The notes: a model not told the origin generated them from the sequence alone. A DNA stretch of 64,000 nucleotides from Pilatotrama ljubarskyi (GCA_022385805.1 MU277757.1:36179-100178), one strand, 5' to 3'; counted from the stretch's first letter, positions 21,031-33,063 are shown. Translations and numbers: made by a program.

Positions 21031-24000
21031 ATGCGACGATCCTTCATGACCTGGCCTCAAGCTTGTCCCGTCCCGGGATGCGGCCGTACGCTCAACAATC
21101 AGTCTGGCCAAACCAAGCACTTGCGTTCAGCCCACCCGGACTGGGACCCCGAGATGCCTCCCCTTCTCCCAATCTCATACGATTCAGATTCTGACGAGGA
21201 GGATGACGCACAAGACATCGCCGAGCAGGACGACGAAGACGACGGGGACGACAAAGACGACAAAGATGACAAAGACGAGGCCAACGAGGCAAGCGAGGAG
21301 GGCAAGGACGGCGGCGACGGCGGGTTGGACGATGATGCCCAGCCCAGTCTAGATCTTCCCGACCTGGAGGAGATGCCGGACATTGAAGAGTGGGACGAAG
21401 AGCTTCGGGAAGAAGACCACGAGGCCCAGGAAAGACCTTCTGCATCCTCTACAGCGTCACCGAGCAGAGCCGACGGGTGGAAAGCCGCAGACCCGTTCGA
21501 AGAAGAAGGCTACACCGCGGAAGGCGAAGACCCTTCTACCGAAACTGAGTCCGACAATCGTGATCGTGAGTCTCGTCTCGGACATCGTGCTACTATCTCT
21601 GGTTTACCTAGTGATATGTCTCGTGTCAATCTTTTCACAGCGCCTTCGCCCAGGGCGGTGTTCTATCAAGATCAAGATCATGGGGGGGAACAGTCGGGCA
21701 ATGAGGAGCCGCTTCCCTCAGTGTTTGCGAGCGACGAAGAGAACGACTACGGCGGAGCGCGTTCCGACTCCGAGTCCTCCCGAGATGGTTCGCGCCTGCA
21801 CCGCCGAATGGGCCTCGAACCGCACGCAAACCCCCTGCCTGGAGCTCAAAGGCGGGCTCCAGCCGACACTACTGCAGCAGCCCGTTCCAAAGTCCATCCC
21901 GTAATGAACGGTGAATACTAAAGGATCCGACACGAACCTCATCGTATCTGACGCTCACACAGGAAAACCCTGCGATGTCCACGGAACCACCCTCCCCCCT
22001 CATTCTCCTGCCCCTTCGGCACCTTCGCGAGAGAATGAATGGGCGCCGTACAAAGACCGAGCCGCCTTCGAGCTTGCGGACCTCCTGTACCGTAAGGAAC
22101 AAATGTCTGCTGGGAACATCAACGCCTTGCTCGAGTTGTGGAGTGCAACACTGCTGAAGCATGGCGACTCTCCTCCATTCGGCAGCCAAGCAGAGCTCTA
22201 TAGGACTATCGACGACACACCTCTCGGTGAGGTCAAGTGGCAGAGCTTCACGCTCTCCTATGATGGCGAACTCCCGGAAGGTGCGGTGCCTCCTTGGATG
22301 TCTGCAAAGTATACCGTCTTCTTCAAGGATCCCCGCGCCGTCGTCCATGCCATGCTCAGAAACCCCGATTTCAAAGACGAGATCGACTACGCGCCAGTCC
22401 GCGAGTTCGGAGAAGATGGCAAGCGGAAGCTCCAGAACTTCATGGGCGGCGAGTGGGCTTGGCGACAAGCAGTGAGTACCATCTCTCCTGCCGATTGCAG
22501 CCGCTGATCCGCGCCAGAATATGATCTCTCAGCACCCGGACGCGATGGATTCGTCATTCGTCCCGGTCATCCTGGGCAGCGACAAGACCACTGTCTCAGT
22601 GGCTACTGGGCAAAACGAGTTCTACCCATTGTACTGCTCTATCGGGAACGTCCACAACAACGTCCGCCGAGCGCACCGGAATGCCGTGGCGATTCTGGCG
22701 TTCCTAGCGATTCCCAAAAGTATGTTGGTCCATCGTCGGTCACAACTTCATCTGATCGCTGAGCTTGACATTTGCCTAGCGAACAAGCGTGATGCGAACG
22801 ACTCACAATTCAGGAAGTTCAGACGACAATTGTTTCACACCTCACTTGGCAGAATACTGGAGTCCCTCAGGCCGTGGATGGAAACGCCGGACGTCGTACG
22901 CTGCGGAGATGGGCACTTCCGCAAAGCTGTCTACGGGATTGGACCGTACATCGCCGACTACCCCGAGCAAGCTTTGCTGGCGTGTATTGTACAGGGATGG
23001 TGCCCATGTGAGTGTTGATTCATCGCACGCTTCATCGCTGACCATCGTTGTTGCAGTTGTATGGCCTCGAAGGCGGATTTGGAGAAGGGCGCGGCACTCT
23101 CGAGAACGCGCGCCCATACCGAGATGTTAGTGAAGGGGTGTGAGCTAGGAGAATTATGGGATGACTATGGTATCGTTGGCGACGTTGTGGTAAGCCACCC
23201 GTCTGTCTTTTGCCATTCCCTACTCATGCCTAGCCTCGTAAGCCCTTCACAAATGATTTCCCTCGTGCAGACATCCACGAGCTCCTTTCCCCCGACATTC
23301 TACATCAACTGATCAAGGGGACATTCAAGGATCACCTCGTTACCTGGGTTGAGCAGTACTTGAAGCGAGAACACGGCGACACCCAAGCCTCAGAGATTCT
23401 CTCCCAAATCGACCGACGGTACGTGGATCTCCTTACCTGGCCATGCAGCTGACGTCCTCACGCCACACCACCCCCAGGATTGCTACGGTCCCGCCTTTCT
23501 CGAAGCTTAGACACTTCCACGAAGGCAGGGGTTTCAAGCAGTGGACGGGAGACGACTCCAAAGCCCTCATGAAGGTTCGAACTGTCGGATGTACCCTGCT
23601 GACATCGCTGATCGTTCATCGCAGATCTACCTACCTGCCATAGACGGTCTTCTCCCTGTAGACATCGTCAAGGCGGTCCGCACATTCCTTGAGTTTTGCT
23701 ATCTCGTGCGGCGAGATGTACAAAGCGAGAGGAGCGTCGACGAGATCCGTGTTGCCTTGAAGGAGTTCACTCGCTACCGGAGGTTCTTCCAGGTTTGCGG
23801 GGTCCGCCCGGAGGGCTTCTCTCTCCCTCGGCAACACTCAATTGAGCACTATGTCGATCGCATCTGGGAATTCGGCGCGCCCAACGGCCTGTGTTCTTCC
23901 ATCACAGAGTCCAAGCACATCAAAGCCGTCAAGGAGCCCTGGCGCAGGTCGAATCGCTACGAAGCCCTGGAACAAATGTTGATGACAAACCAGCGGCTTG

Positions 24001-25043
24001 ACAAGCTCGCTGCTGCTCGAGTGGACTTCACAGAACGCGGCATGCTTCGAGGGACTTGTCTCTCTGCTGCTCGGCTGGATATAGGTATGTTCTCGGACTG
24101 ATGAGCAGTCTACGCCAGCGCATGGTCTAAGCAATGCCACCTCTGTAGATCCAGAGAATGGGACCGATGAAGACTCGCACCGCGTGCACCACAGGAGCAA
24201 GGGCCCAGCTCCTCGTCGTTGGACGGCGGGTACACTTGCGGATGGTATCGATGGAGCGGTTGACGGACCTAGGGTCATGGCGTACATGACGATGGCGACG
24301 ACTCCTCGTGAGTGATACATCTACTATCATCCGTTGCGCAGATCGTTCACCGCACTTCAGAACGGCAACATGGCAAAACTGCAGATTCTCTGGCCCAGGA
24401 GTTCAACATTCCAGGTCTCCAGGCACACATCCGACGGTTCCTCTACTATGAAGTCCATCGCGGCGACCCCACAATTCCCAGCGGAGCGACTCTTTCCCTG
24501 GATGTGTGCCCTACCTTCGCTGAAGAACGTATCCACGTCTACTACTCGGCGTCCGCTACGTTCTACGCTCCTAGCGATCCTAGCGGGGTGGGCGGCATGC
24601 GTCGCGAACTCATCCGGGCAACACCGCAGTGGCGAGGTGCAGGTGCGCGATACGACTGCGTCTTCGTGAACAGATCCAATCGCGACGCCGGACTACTTGG
24701 CATGGAGGTAGCTCGAGTCCGGCTCTTCTTCTCCTTCAAGTACGGTGCGCGTCGCTACCCTTGCGCTGCGGTGCATTGGTACAGGAGGAAGGACGAGCAT
24801 GTGGACCAAGACACCGGTATGTGGATTGTGGAGCCATCGTTCATCAGCGGCCGGCGTCCGTTGATATCTGTACTTCACTTGGACACTATCGTCCGCGCCG
24901 CTCATCTGATTGGGGTCAGCTTGGGAGAGTCGGTGTCGGAGGACCTCCAGAGCAGAGACGCTCTGGACACCTTTGCATCCTTCTATGTCAACAAATTCGT
25001 CGACCACCACGCTTTTGAGCTCCTCCACGATGTACGACAGTAG
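21031..25043 (+). mobile_element. Plavaka-type DNA transposon, transposase-coding part
   Basis: The extent given is that of the transposase gene; the element itself must reach further on both sides. Plavaka belongs to the CACTA-like (CMC) group of cut-and-paste transposons common in Agaricomycetes. Terminal inverted repeats and target-site duplication were not located. The coding part appears undamaged, so the copy may be young or still active. Confidence 0.8.
21031..25043 (+). CDS. Plavaka transposase, reading frame apparently intact
   Basis: About ten exons join in frame from ATG 21031. The N-terminus carries a C2H2 finger (CPVPGCGRTLNNQSGQTKH..H), followed by a long Asp/Glu-rich disordered region to about 21900. 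The transposase core then shows the family's order: FVPVILGSDKTTVSVATG, YPLYCSIGNVHNNVRRAH, RRQLFHTSLGRILESL, then YIADYPEQALLACIVQGWCP, FTNDFPRADIHELLSPDILH, GDDSKALMK joined to IYLPAIDGLLPVDIV, and SITESKHIKAVKEPWRRS. The C-terminal part has SASATFYAPSDPSGVGGMRR, RYDCVFVN, DTGMWIVEP and FYVNKFVDHHAFELLHDVRQ. The intron near 24307-24366 needs the acceptor just before AACGGCAAC to keep the frame. No internal stop or frameshift was found. The enzyme would bind its terminal repeats and move the element. Confidence 0.88.
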
Positions 25044-25637
25044 GTAGTTGCTTCGTACTCGTATCCAGTAACTCGCGAGGCTTTCAATTCCACGGCACAG
25101 TACATACACACTGGCATCCACACTGGCACCTGTTCTCCGAGTCTCCGTGTTGAGCCTGTCTCTTCCGCTCGACCTCAATTATCACAACCTTGTAGTGTCC
25201 TTGGATGAGCATTTTTGCACAGTTCCTTGATAGTCCAGTCGCCCAGAAATGTTGTACCAGTACGGTCAAAAAGGAATGTACTTATGCCTGCCGCCCGTGT
25301 CGAATTCGGGTCCTCCGGCAGTCACTGCTCCTCAGCCTGCCACTGGCACTAAGCGCATGTTCCTCGCATGACCCTTGACCGCCACCTACTCGATAGCTCT
25401 CCTTGCGTGTGCGCCAGTCTTATCCACACCCCAGGCAAACCTCTTTATGCGGCTCATCATGAGTTCTTCGATCACCGCACGGTGCACGCAACCAATGGCT
25501 GGTCTTCCTCGACCCAGAGAAACTGCCGACATCGGGCTCTGAGCACGCTGGACATAGACCACGTCAGCATTCGCGGAGAATGCGTGGCCGATATGCCAGC
25601 GGGATGGCCGAATTGCTAACTCAATAGCCAGGGACCA
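25044..25637. other. Right flank of the Plavaka element
   Basis: No supported gene. The right end of the transposon should lie here or just beyond. A CACTA-like sequence (GGCACTAAG) near 25344 has no convincing partner upstream. Confidence 0.35.
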
Positions 25638-26105
25638 GTGAGGACAGGTGCATTACAGAGGAAGTTTCCCTCACTTGTTGGAGATGGGGAACTTTGGAGC
25701 AGTGCGTCAATACTGATGATTGCAGATTCGGCACCCCCTAGGGTTTCAACAGGTACGCGAGATGTGGTACTGCAACTCGCGACCTGTCTGGGGCTGATCT
25801 CTTCGAGAATGCAGTGGATCAGGTCCTGAAGCTCATCGGCTCTCTGGGAATGGCGAATCCGACGCCTAGCATGTTCATAGAGCAAGAACATCCTGGCCTG
25901 GGGCACGACTCGGACAAGGTAAGTACTAGTAAACTGTTCAGCACGGAGCTTGGGGTGTCTCCGGGAGTCGGACTGAGCTGCTCGTCCCTCATACTATCGT
26001 GACGGACCCCTTCAGACCCGATATCTATGTTACAACCTCAACTTCAAGCTTTCTTCTCGTTCAACCGCCGTGATACCCTTGCCTTGCTCCGACCTCCTCC
26101 GGTAA
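25638..26105 (+). CDS. Candidate multi-exon hypothetical gene, 5' end unknown
   Basis: Three segments join in one frame over two GT-AG introns: RTGALQRKFPSLVGDGELWS up to VST, then VDQVLKLIGSLGMANPTPSM to DSDK, then TRYLCYNLNFKLSSRST to the stop at 26105. Intron one runs from GTACGCGAG (about 25756) to GAATGCAG (25813). Intron two starts at GTAAGTACT (25919). The joined protein looks ordinary but matches nothing I know. No convincing start codon is seen; an acceptor near 25623 suggests upstream exons. It could be the 3' end of a gene disrupted by the neighbouring transposon. Confidence 0.28.
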
Positions 26106-27198
26106 TTGACAGTGAAGCCATGCTGAGACTCACACACGGCATAATAGCCTCTCTCAGCCGACGGCCTATGCTCGAGGTGCGAGCGCTGTAAGGCTCAACT
26201 TGCCACGCCTCCCACCCCACTGTTTCCCATCCTCGACATATGTTTCACTCGCTCTGGCGTAGTGTCGGCCGTGTTCTGCGGCTCCCCGTCCCGCTTGACT
26301 TCCACTGGCGACCTTCTCCATCCCGTCTATCTGCACATGTTCAGCCTGCTCCAACTCCGGCGAGTTTCCGGCGGTACCGAGTCCGTATGACGGTGCGCAT
26401 GAGCTGAACGGCCTCCGGCGAAAGCCCCTGATGAGGGCGGAATGCTGAGCGAAGGCCGGCGGTCGTTGAGCATGCGGCAGCAGCCGCTGAGATCCGTGTT
26501 CTGACATTGATACTTGAAGCTTAACTCTACATCTCAGACCCGGGCCTCCGACAGCAGATCATCCTCTGTTCTAGGAGCTCCAAAGCCTGAGCGGACTAGC
26601 TCCCGGGGACGGTGCGTAAAAAGGCCCGAGACATCTCGCTTGGCTAAAGTGCCAGCTGAAGCTGTCCTGATGTCGCACCCCTAACATCCCCGCCTGGTGG
26701 CCTTGAGCTCCTTTACAACATTTCATGCTTCTTGAGCGCGCCTTGTTGCCTGACGCGTGCAGGGCACTTCGCCTTACAGCCTTACATGGAGTGATCTCGG
26801 ACGTACGGTATCAGCCGAGATTGCATGAGTGCCTGAATTCGACCTTAAGTTCATTTGCGACCTTGGTGCCTGCCCAGCAGGCGTATATGTAGTATCAGGC
26901 GACTATAAGACGAGCCTAGATATTGCTGATGTGTGGCTTTCCCGCTACGGCCACATCTAGCAGCCACTCTACGCGCTGCCAGCTTCAGAGTGGTGTACAC
27001 TCGTAGACTATGGTTTCACTCGCACAGTGCATAGCCCCTACCCCCGAAGGCGGGATAGTAAGCACCTTCTCTGAGTTCGTTACCCACGAGTACGGCTAAC
27101 TCGCGCCGTGCGCATCCTTGACAGATGCACCATGCACACCATCATCATCATCAGGTACGCCCTGCACGGGCTGCGCTGATAGCGCACATCTGGGTGCA
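26106..27198. other. Intergenic
   Basis: About 1.1 kb without a supported gene. A minus-strand frame of 113 codons at 26166-26507 lacks recognisable features. Confidence 0.4.
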
Positions 27199-27204
27199 TA
27201 TAAT
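27199..27204 (+). promoter_or_regulatory. TATA box of the membrane-protein gene
   Basis: TATAAT lies 99 bases before the ATG at 27298, which is the first ATG downstream of it. This supports that start. Confidence 0.45.
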
Positions 27205-27297
27205 CCTTTCGGGCGCACAACCTCCTCCCTCTCCTCTCGCGCTTAGCGTTCGTCGCCTACCTCCCCTTCTGTGTACCCGCTCGTCCGGTCGGAGCAG

Positions 27298-29015
27298 ATG
27301 TCCTCGGGCTCGCCTCAATTGGTAGACGACACGAACCCGCGCGTGCAGTATCAGCCCGGATGGATATGGGACCAGGGTGTCGCCGAAGTCCACAACACGC
27401 GGCACGGCGCGGGGAAGGCAGGGCTGCAGGCGTGGCTTTCCTTCACAGGTATAGAGACGCATCTGTTCGTTCTCGCCGGCGTGCTCACAGTGGCTTTCGA
27501 ACAGGGACTGGAGTCGAGGTGGTGGGCACCCTCGGGCCCTCGAGTGACAATGGCCAGCCGAAGACGTCCTACTCTATCGATGGGCAGGTCGTCGGGAGCT
27601 ACGACGCGCCGTCGTCCGGGTCCACGCAGTACAACGTGACGTTCTTCAAGTCGGGGAATCTCGCTGCAGGCGACCATGTCATTCGTATCAACAACACCGA
27701 CGGGACGAGCCCGAACGTCTTCTGGCTCGATTACTTCCTCATCTACACATCCCCGATACCCGATTCTCCTCCTGCGCCCGTGACATCACCGACATCACCG
27801 ACACCGACACCATCTACATCTCCGACAAGTACATCGCCGCCCTCGGCAACCTCAACTGGTCCGCTCGTTACACCATCTACTACGGTACATTCATCTCAGG
27901 AATCCAAGCACGATAATACGCCATCCGGGTCCTCCGCTTCTACTCATGTCTCCAGTCAACCTACAACAATCTCTTCCAGCGGGTCGGCCAATGAAACCAC
28001 AGCGTCTGTCCAGTACATCATCACTTCCGCCGGCGGTGCCCCAACGACGGTGACTCTCCCGCAGGCGGCCTCGCAAGCATCTTCAACCAGCGTCGACAGC
28101 CCAGCCGGCGACGCCGCATCTTCAGCGTCGCATTCAGACTCAAATCTGGGAATTATTGTGGGCGCTGTCGCCGGTGTCGTAGCTCTCGCCCTCATCGTCG
28201 TCCTGTTCTTGGTAATCTTGCGCCAGCGGCGTCGTAAGGCCAATGGTGCGTGTGCAGCCTTCCCTCCCACGCCCTTTGTTCATGTTGTGTGATCTGCAGA
28301 GGTCGCTCCGTTCCATTTCTCTCAGGAGCAGTTCGCATCTCGCAGCCGTGTCACTACCGCGTCCGAGAGTCCGACCAAGTTGACCCGGCGACCCTACAAC
28401 GACTATGGGTCATCAGCGTCCCTACCCTCTGGTACCGACGCGATGGGCCCTCGCCCAGCCCTCTCTCAACGGTCCGAAACCACCACTGAGACTGCAACGA
28501 GCCCTTCTGCGGCATCTCATACTGATGACGTTCGTACTGTATCCGGCCCGCTCACCCCCCTGAGGCGCAGTCCGTCCCCGTCCTCACCTATACCACCCCC
28601 TTCCACTCGCAGTATACCGCCTTCCACTCGAGACGGCTCATCGTCCCGTAGGACATCGAACACCAAGTCGTCCTCGCGATCGAGACGCACCGTCTCCCCT
28701 TCCCCGATACGCTTTGCTCCGCCACCGGAGTCGCCTAGAATGACAAGCGTGGCCCAGACGCCTGTCAGTACATCGACCGCCTTCCCGGGCTTCCCTCCTA
28801 GTCCTCCGCTGGTGAGCGAGGGTGGCGTGCCGCCTGGTTTGTGGCACGCGCCTCCGGGGATGCATTCTCGCGCGCATTCTCTCCTCCGTTCAGTCTTCTC
28901 CCGGAGTGCTCGGAGCACCTCAGAGACCCCTGTTCCGGTTGTGCAGGACATGGATTCGGGCCTCAGACTATACGACGAGGCGGTGCTTTTGCCTCCGCCG
29001 TATACTCAGGATTGA
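27298..29015 (+). CDS. Single-pass membrane protein with lectin-like ectodomain
   Basis: Three exons (27298-27448, 27505-28245, 28300-29015). The N-terminal ~130 residues resemble the galactose-binding-like ectodomain common in agaricomycete membrane proteins: LVDDTNPRVQYQPGWIWDQG, VEVVGTLGPSSDNGQPKTSY, YNVTFFKSGNLAAGDHVIRI and NVFWLDYFLIYT. A long Ser/Thr/Pro-rich stalk follows, likely O-glycosylated. One transmembrane helix (GIIVGAVAGVVALALIVV) is followed by the stop-transfer charge cluster RQRRRK. The cytoplasmic tail of about 250 residues is Ser/Pro/Arg-rich and ends YDEAVLLPPPYTQD, which contains a PPPY motif of the kind bound by WW domains of Nedd4/Rsp5 ligases. No signal peptide is visible at the chosen start. 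It may act in cell-wall sensing, by analogy with similar architectures. Confidence 0.78.
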
Positions 29016-29939
29016 TCTCAGGTGAGATTGCCATCGGCCACACGCTGGAGTTTGTGGGACTCTGGCGTCGCAGTATCGCGTACTGTAGTATCGAATACTG
29101 AATGCATCCACTTGATTGACGTCGCCCTCCAATACCCCTGACGTTCCTACGGCAGTGGAAGGGTCGCACCTGTGGGTGAGGATATGCGTTCGATGCACCA
29201 AGCAAGCTTGCGCCCGGGCTCCGCCACTGACGCGTATTGCTCCGCTCTATTGGTGGTGAGTGCGTTAGCGCGACGCGACACATGCTGTCCAGGTAAACGC
29301 CTTTCTGTTGCACGATGGGCCCGCATAAGTTCGACCACACTGCACGAAAGACTGCAGTGCTGTATGCCATGCGCCGGGCTCACGCTCGACGCCTTGCTGC
29401 AAGCACCTATGGCGGCCTGCGTTTGCCTACGGCCTGATTATACTTGAAGTCTTTCCGAGATATGGCTACGTATCCCTTACGCATGTAAGGGTTTCATCAC
29501 GCAATTTGGTGAAGTCTAGCATCGCTGTCGCCTCGCAGTCAGCGGCAGAGTGAGTGGGGCCCGGATGGACGACAGTCGGCGCTCATGCGGTGATCAACAG
29601 ATGCCAGCTGTGCGTGCGCCCAAACGGGCTTGTCTACTGAACGGCTACCGACTAAGTAACCTCAGAGCACGACCGGTGACCGCCATCATGTTGAGACTGA
29701 AGCGCTATTCGGACTCCGCGGAAGTGTTATACTTGCCATATAAACCAATCCAGACGCCCCTGCGTCTCGGGAATTCGGATTCCTGCTTGCATCACTGTCG
29801 TCGCCACCGGGCAAGGGCACGTCTGGCGCCGAGCACAAGCCGGCGTGACTCTTGTCGCGATACAGCGAATGTATACCCCACGGTATATATGATACATACG
29901 ATCCTTGTCATCTCTTCGAGAATAGCTTAGTGTCCGTGA
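29016..29939. other. Intergenic, 3' flank of arrestin-like copy A
   Basis: No supported gene. It includes a minus-strand copy of the conserved cluster block at 29592-29645. Confidence 0.5.
29592..29645 (-). repeat. Arrestin-cluster block, copy 1 (downstream of copy A)
   Basis: The reverse complement reads GCCGTTCAGTAGACAAGCCC followed by GTTTGGGC and CACAGCTGGCATCTG. It corresponds closely to the block at 43437-43490. It lies 295 bases past the stop of copy A, as the other lies 287 bases past the stop of copy B. Confidence 0.7.
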
Positions 29940-31363
29940 TTAGTCCTTGTGGTCGTCCCATTGGCGGTCACTGGCGTCCCAGTACGCTCTGCGAGCCGCA
30001 ATGTGTGAGGGTATGGCCTAACGTGACAACGGAAGCACTCACGGTGGCAGATCCAGGAAGCTGGGTGCGGTAGCGAGAGTAGACGAGCCCGGCTCATCCC
30101 TCACAATCGGCTTATTGATCCCGGACGCGACCATAATGGGCATCGTCAACTTGACGTCGTTCCCAAGACCAGGGAAGGGGACCTTCAGCGCTAGATGATA
30201 CTGTAACATCTGTGTCCCAATATGCGCCGAGAGAACAATTCTGAAAGACGTACCTCGCACTTGATAATATCGACTGCAAACGTGGGCGGACAATCCAGTC
30301 CGAACGTCCCTCGAAATGTCGCGCGCTGTATCCAGACTCCCTTCGCATCAGGACTCTTCTCCTTCTCGCTCCCGCCCTCAAGCAGACGCCATTCCTTCTC
30401 AGCTATGTCCGCTTCCACGGTGACACCGCGAACGGGTGTGAACGTGTAGACGTCACTGGAAGGCTTTTCCTTGAGCGATCCCGCACGCAAATAGAGCTTC
30501 CTCCTCAGCTTGAAGTCGAGCATGTCGTACGAAGCTGGCACTGGCGGGAAAATTGGCTTATCCGGTGGGTGCGTGTCGGCTTTAGCACGGGTGAGAGGCG
30601 TGGTGGTCGTTTGGATCTTGATGATGAAGGGAATGGGTACAAACGATGGCAGCGGGGAGGTCATTGGGATTGAACACTGAAGAAGAAGACGGTCTTCTGG
30701 CTGCATGATCCGGAGACGTCACTGCTAGAAGACGTACCCGAACTTCGGCGGTCGAGTAGTCGCCCCACAAGCCTCGTCTCATCTTCTCCTCCTTCCATTC
30801 TGTCCTCCACGACGGCTCTGCTCCGGTGGCTGCAATGGCTGCGAGCTCCTCCCTCGCCCTGATACCGGGTCCGTCATCCTTCTGAACTATCGCCAAGGGC
30901 TGGCGGATGCGACGATTGAAGCTGAAGGCACCGGGCCGGACGCCGACAGCGGTAACCGAATACATGACGGATGCATTCTCTGCGGGACCCCTATATTGAA
31001 AGGAAGGGGGGAGCTGCGGGGGAAGTTGGAGGCGAAAGGGAATGCGTAGGGTATCTGAACCCGGAGGCGGATAGGCCGTCCCACGCGCCCAAAGAGAAAC
31101 GTCGTCGCGGACAAGGTGTATGGCCTCCCTGTCGGTAACTTTGTCGCATGTGATCTCCCTTGAGCAGACTCATGAGTGTGAGTAACTGTTGTCACTGGAC
31201 GGAATCGGACGTACGTCTTTGCAACACCTCTGAGCTTGACGTGCACCTCATGGATGTTGTCCTCGTGAAGCTGGCGAGCATTGAGCTCTACCTCGCCCTC
31301 GACTGCGCAGCCGGCAACATAGAGAGTGCGGGGAAGGTGTAAGGAGATAGCGGGACTAGACAT
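29940..31363 (-). pseudogene. Arrestin-like protein, copy A, with a -1 frameshift
   Basis: This inverted paralogue of the tandem genes at 41.7-47.7 kb has the same four-exon structure. It starts MSSPAISLHLPRTLYVAGCA, with the arrestin-N signature VEGEVELNARQLHEDNIHEV and VKLRGVAKTYV. After that the frame breaks. Against copy B, one base is missing between about 31172 and 31198, so EAIHLVRDDVSLWARG and everything after it is in another frame, preceded by a TGA. Exon one is 626 bases, against 627 or 633 in the intact copies. Beyond the break all exons are open: MYSVTAVGVRPGAFSFNRRI, SIPMTSPLPSFVPIPF, MLDFKLRRKLYLRAG, YHLALKVPFPGLGNDVK, ending WDDHKD. An intron skipping the conserved core could restore the frame, but no paralogue has one. 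It is either a young pseudogene or a sequencing error. Confidence 0.8.
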
Positions 31364-31770
31364 GCGAGACTATAGAAGGGTGGACTGGTGGGACCTAGTC
31401 GACGTTGAGGTTAGCGGTGATATAGCAGCCCGGGGTGGTCGGATTGCGGGTATGTATACCCTGCACCTGACGGTCAACTAGACAGACGGCGCAGACCACT
31501 GGGACTGCGGCCGAACTCGGCAATTGAGGCGGTTCCCAGTCCGCCGTGACTCACAAGGCTTGGCGAGTCTGTCCTGCTGCACTCAGACCCCCGAACTTCA
31601 GTGCAATTGAGACCACTAGGAGGATGTGCCAGACCTCATGCATATATTCTTTCAGAAGCAGAGGAAGCAGTGGTTCTCAGCAAGACCAGCCAGCCAGCAC
31701 GAACGACGAGTACGATGGTCACCGAATGACTCGAGGGAGTCAAGGGAGGTCGATAGGCGCGCAGACATGG

Positions 31771-31824
31771 GTTGGCAGATGGCTGTGCTTGGCCAGCCCA
31801 ATTTGGCAGGCGTACTGAACAGCC
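31771..31824 (-). repeat. Arrestin-cluster block, copy 2 (upstream of copy A)
   Basis: The reverse complement reads GGCTGTTCAGTACGCCTGCC, then AAATTGGGCTGG and CACAGCCATCTGCC. It sits 408 bases upstream of the copy A start codon, the same distance as its counterparts upstream of copies C and D. Confidence 0.7.
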
Positions 31825-32990
31825 AGTGATCCGCCACCGCCTGCGATCCGTCAATGTCCACCGCAGCGGCAGCGAGTCAGCCGTAGTCGCGCCCAAACTA
31901 ACCCACAGCATGGCACTTCCTGCGCTGTTCCGCAACCTACGAACTTCTGGGTGTGCCGCGAGACTCACTCTACTTTCACTCTATGCGTTCTGGGCATTCA
32001 ACCTCCTGGACACGTCACCGTTCCGAGGAACGTGGACCATCCATTCGACAGTTCACGGCGTAGTACATGCGGCGGGAAGATAAAGCTCAATATTTTTTCC
32101 TCTAACAAGTATTTTTGCCTCACTTCAACAAGATTGAATGGCCGTAGTAGCAAGTCGTCCACCACAGCCGCGGGGTATCTCGCTGACTACGTCGCTATTT
32201 GTGAGAGGGACCTCTCGGGCCCTTCTTAGGGAATAAGCCCAATTTCCTCAAAGGCCTGCTTGGAAATGTCTCCCAGAGATTTTGCTTGAGTCGTCTAACT
32301 TGCTCGACTCCAGCAGCGCGGGCACAGAGAGCCTGAATTGTCGCCGCGTCTCGGTGAATGACCTGAGAAGACATCACAGCTTGCGGTATAGCGAGTCTAC
32401 CGTTCGACTCTATGTATGATTTCAGATTGTCCACAGACCTCCCGCCTCCTGCTTGGGCTTTCGGGGAAGAGGACAATCGAGCTAGTGCACGGTTGCACTC
32501 TTACACGCTCTTGCTCTTATCTACGAGTGGAAGTCGTGGCCCAGGAGCGAGGTGATTGCCAATGGGCAGCACGCACCTATCAAGGGCCAGTCTTTCCCAG
32601 CACTCCAGAGAATGTATCCTACTGCACAGAGGCTACAACCTGGTAGTAGATACCCCATCAGGCGGAACCTTGGCCTTTTTCAGGAGCGCTGTTGTTATCC
32701 ACATTCAAGTTAATTTGGACACACTGCCTCTCAACTCATCACGACAAAATCGCGCGCGGGGCGCCCAGAGATATCATTGCGTGTATGCCCGGCGCAAGTC
32801 TCATGACCAGCGCTGGAGACGCAGAGAAGGATGCATATGCCGATCGGAGTGATACTCTGAGACACACACTGACGGCATCCCTTCACTCTAGCCTATGAAC
32901 TGCAATGCTTCGTTTCGAGATTCCAGCAATAGTCCACGGTACTTACGCCGCACCAGATTCCTGCGGAAGATCGACAACCGCTGGACTCAA

Positions 32991-32997
32991 TATAAGT
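32991..32997 (+). promoter_or_regulatory. TATA box of the SDR gene
   Basis: TATAAGT lies 73 bases before the ATG at 33064. Confidence 0.5.
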
Positions 32998-33063
32998 AGG
33001 CAAGCAGGCCATCTTTCTTGGAACATCGCAGTACCAACTTGAAGCGACCTTTGCGAGCTCAGT

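Larger units (their letters stand above)
31364..33063. other. Intergenic between arrestin-like copy A and the SDR gene
   Basis: About 1.7 kb. The left 600 bases are the promoter of copy A and align, inverted, with the upstream flank of copy B. The rest shows no supported gene. Confidence 0.5.

Noticed and set aside
18900..25350. Terminal inverted repeats for the Plavaka element
   Set aside because: Several short similarities, such as a TTATGCCTGCC string near 18953 and 25281, are in the same orientation and too short to be convincing ends.
26166..26507. 113-codon minus-strand open frame
   Set aside because: Begins with ATG but has no motif, no partner exons and composition typical of chance frames in GC-rich sequence.
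27127..27160. Upstream exon encoding a poly-His start for the membrane protein
   Set aside because: An ATG followed by a His run could splice in frame to the gene, but it lies upstream of the TATA box at 27199 and would be an unusual N-terminus.
32195..32476. 93-codon minus-strand frame
   Set aside because: No proper ATG at its start and no recognisable motif; splice alternatives were not convincing.
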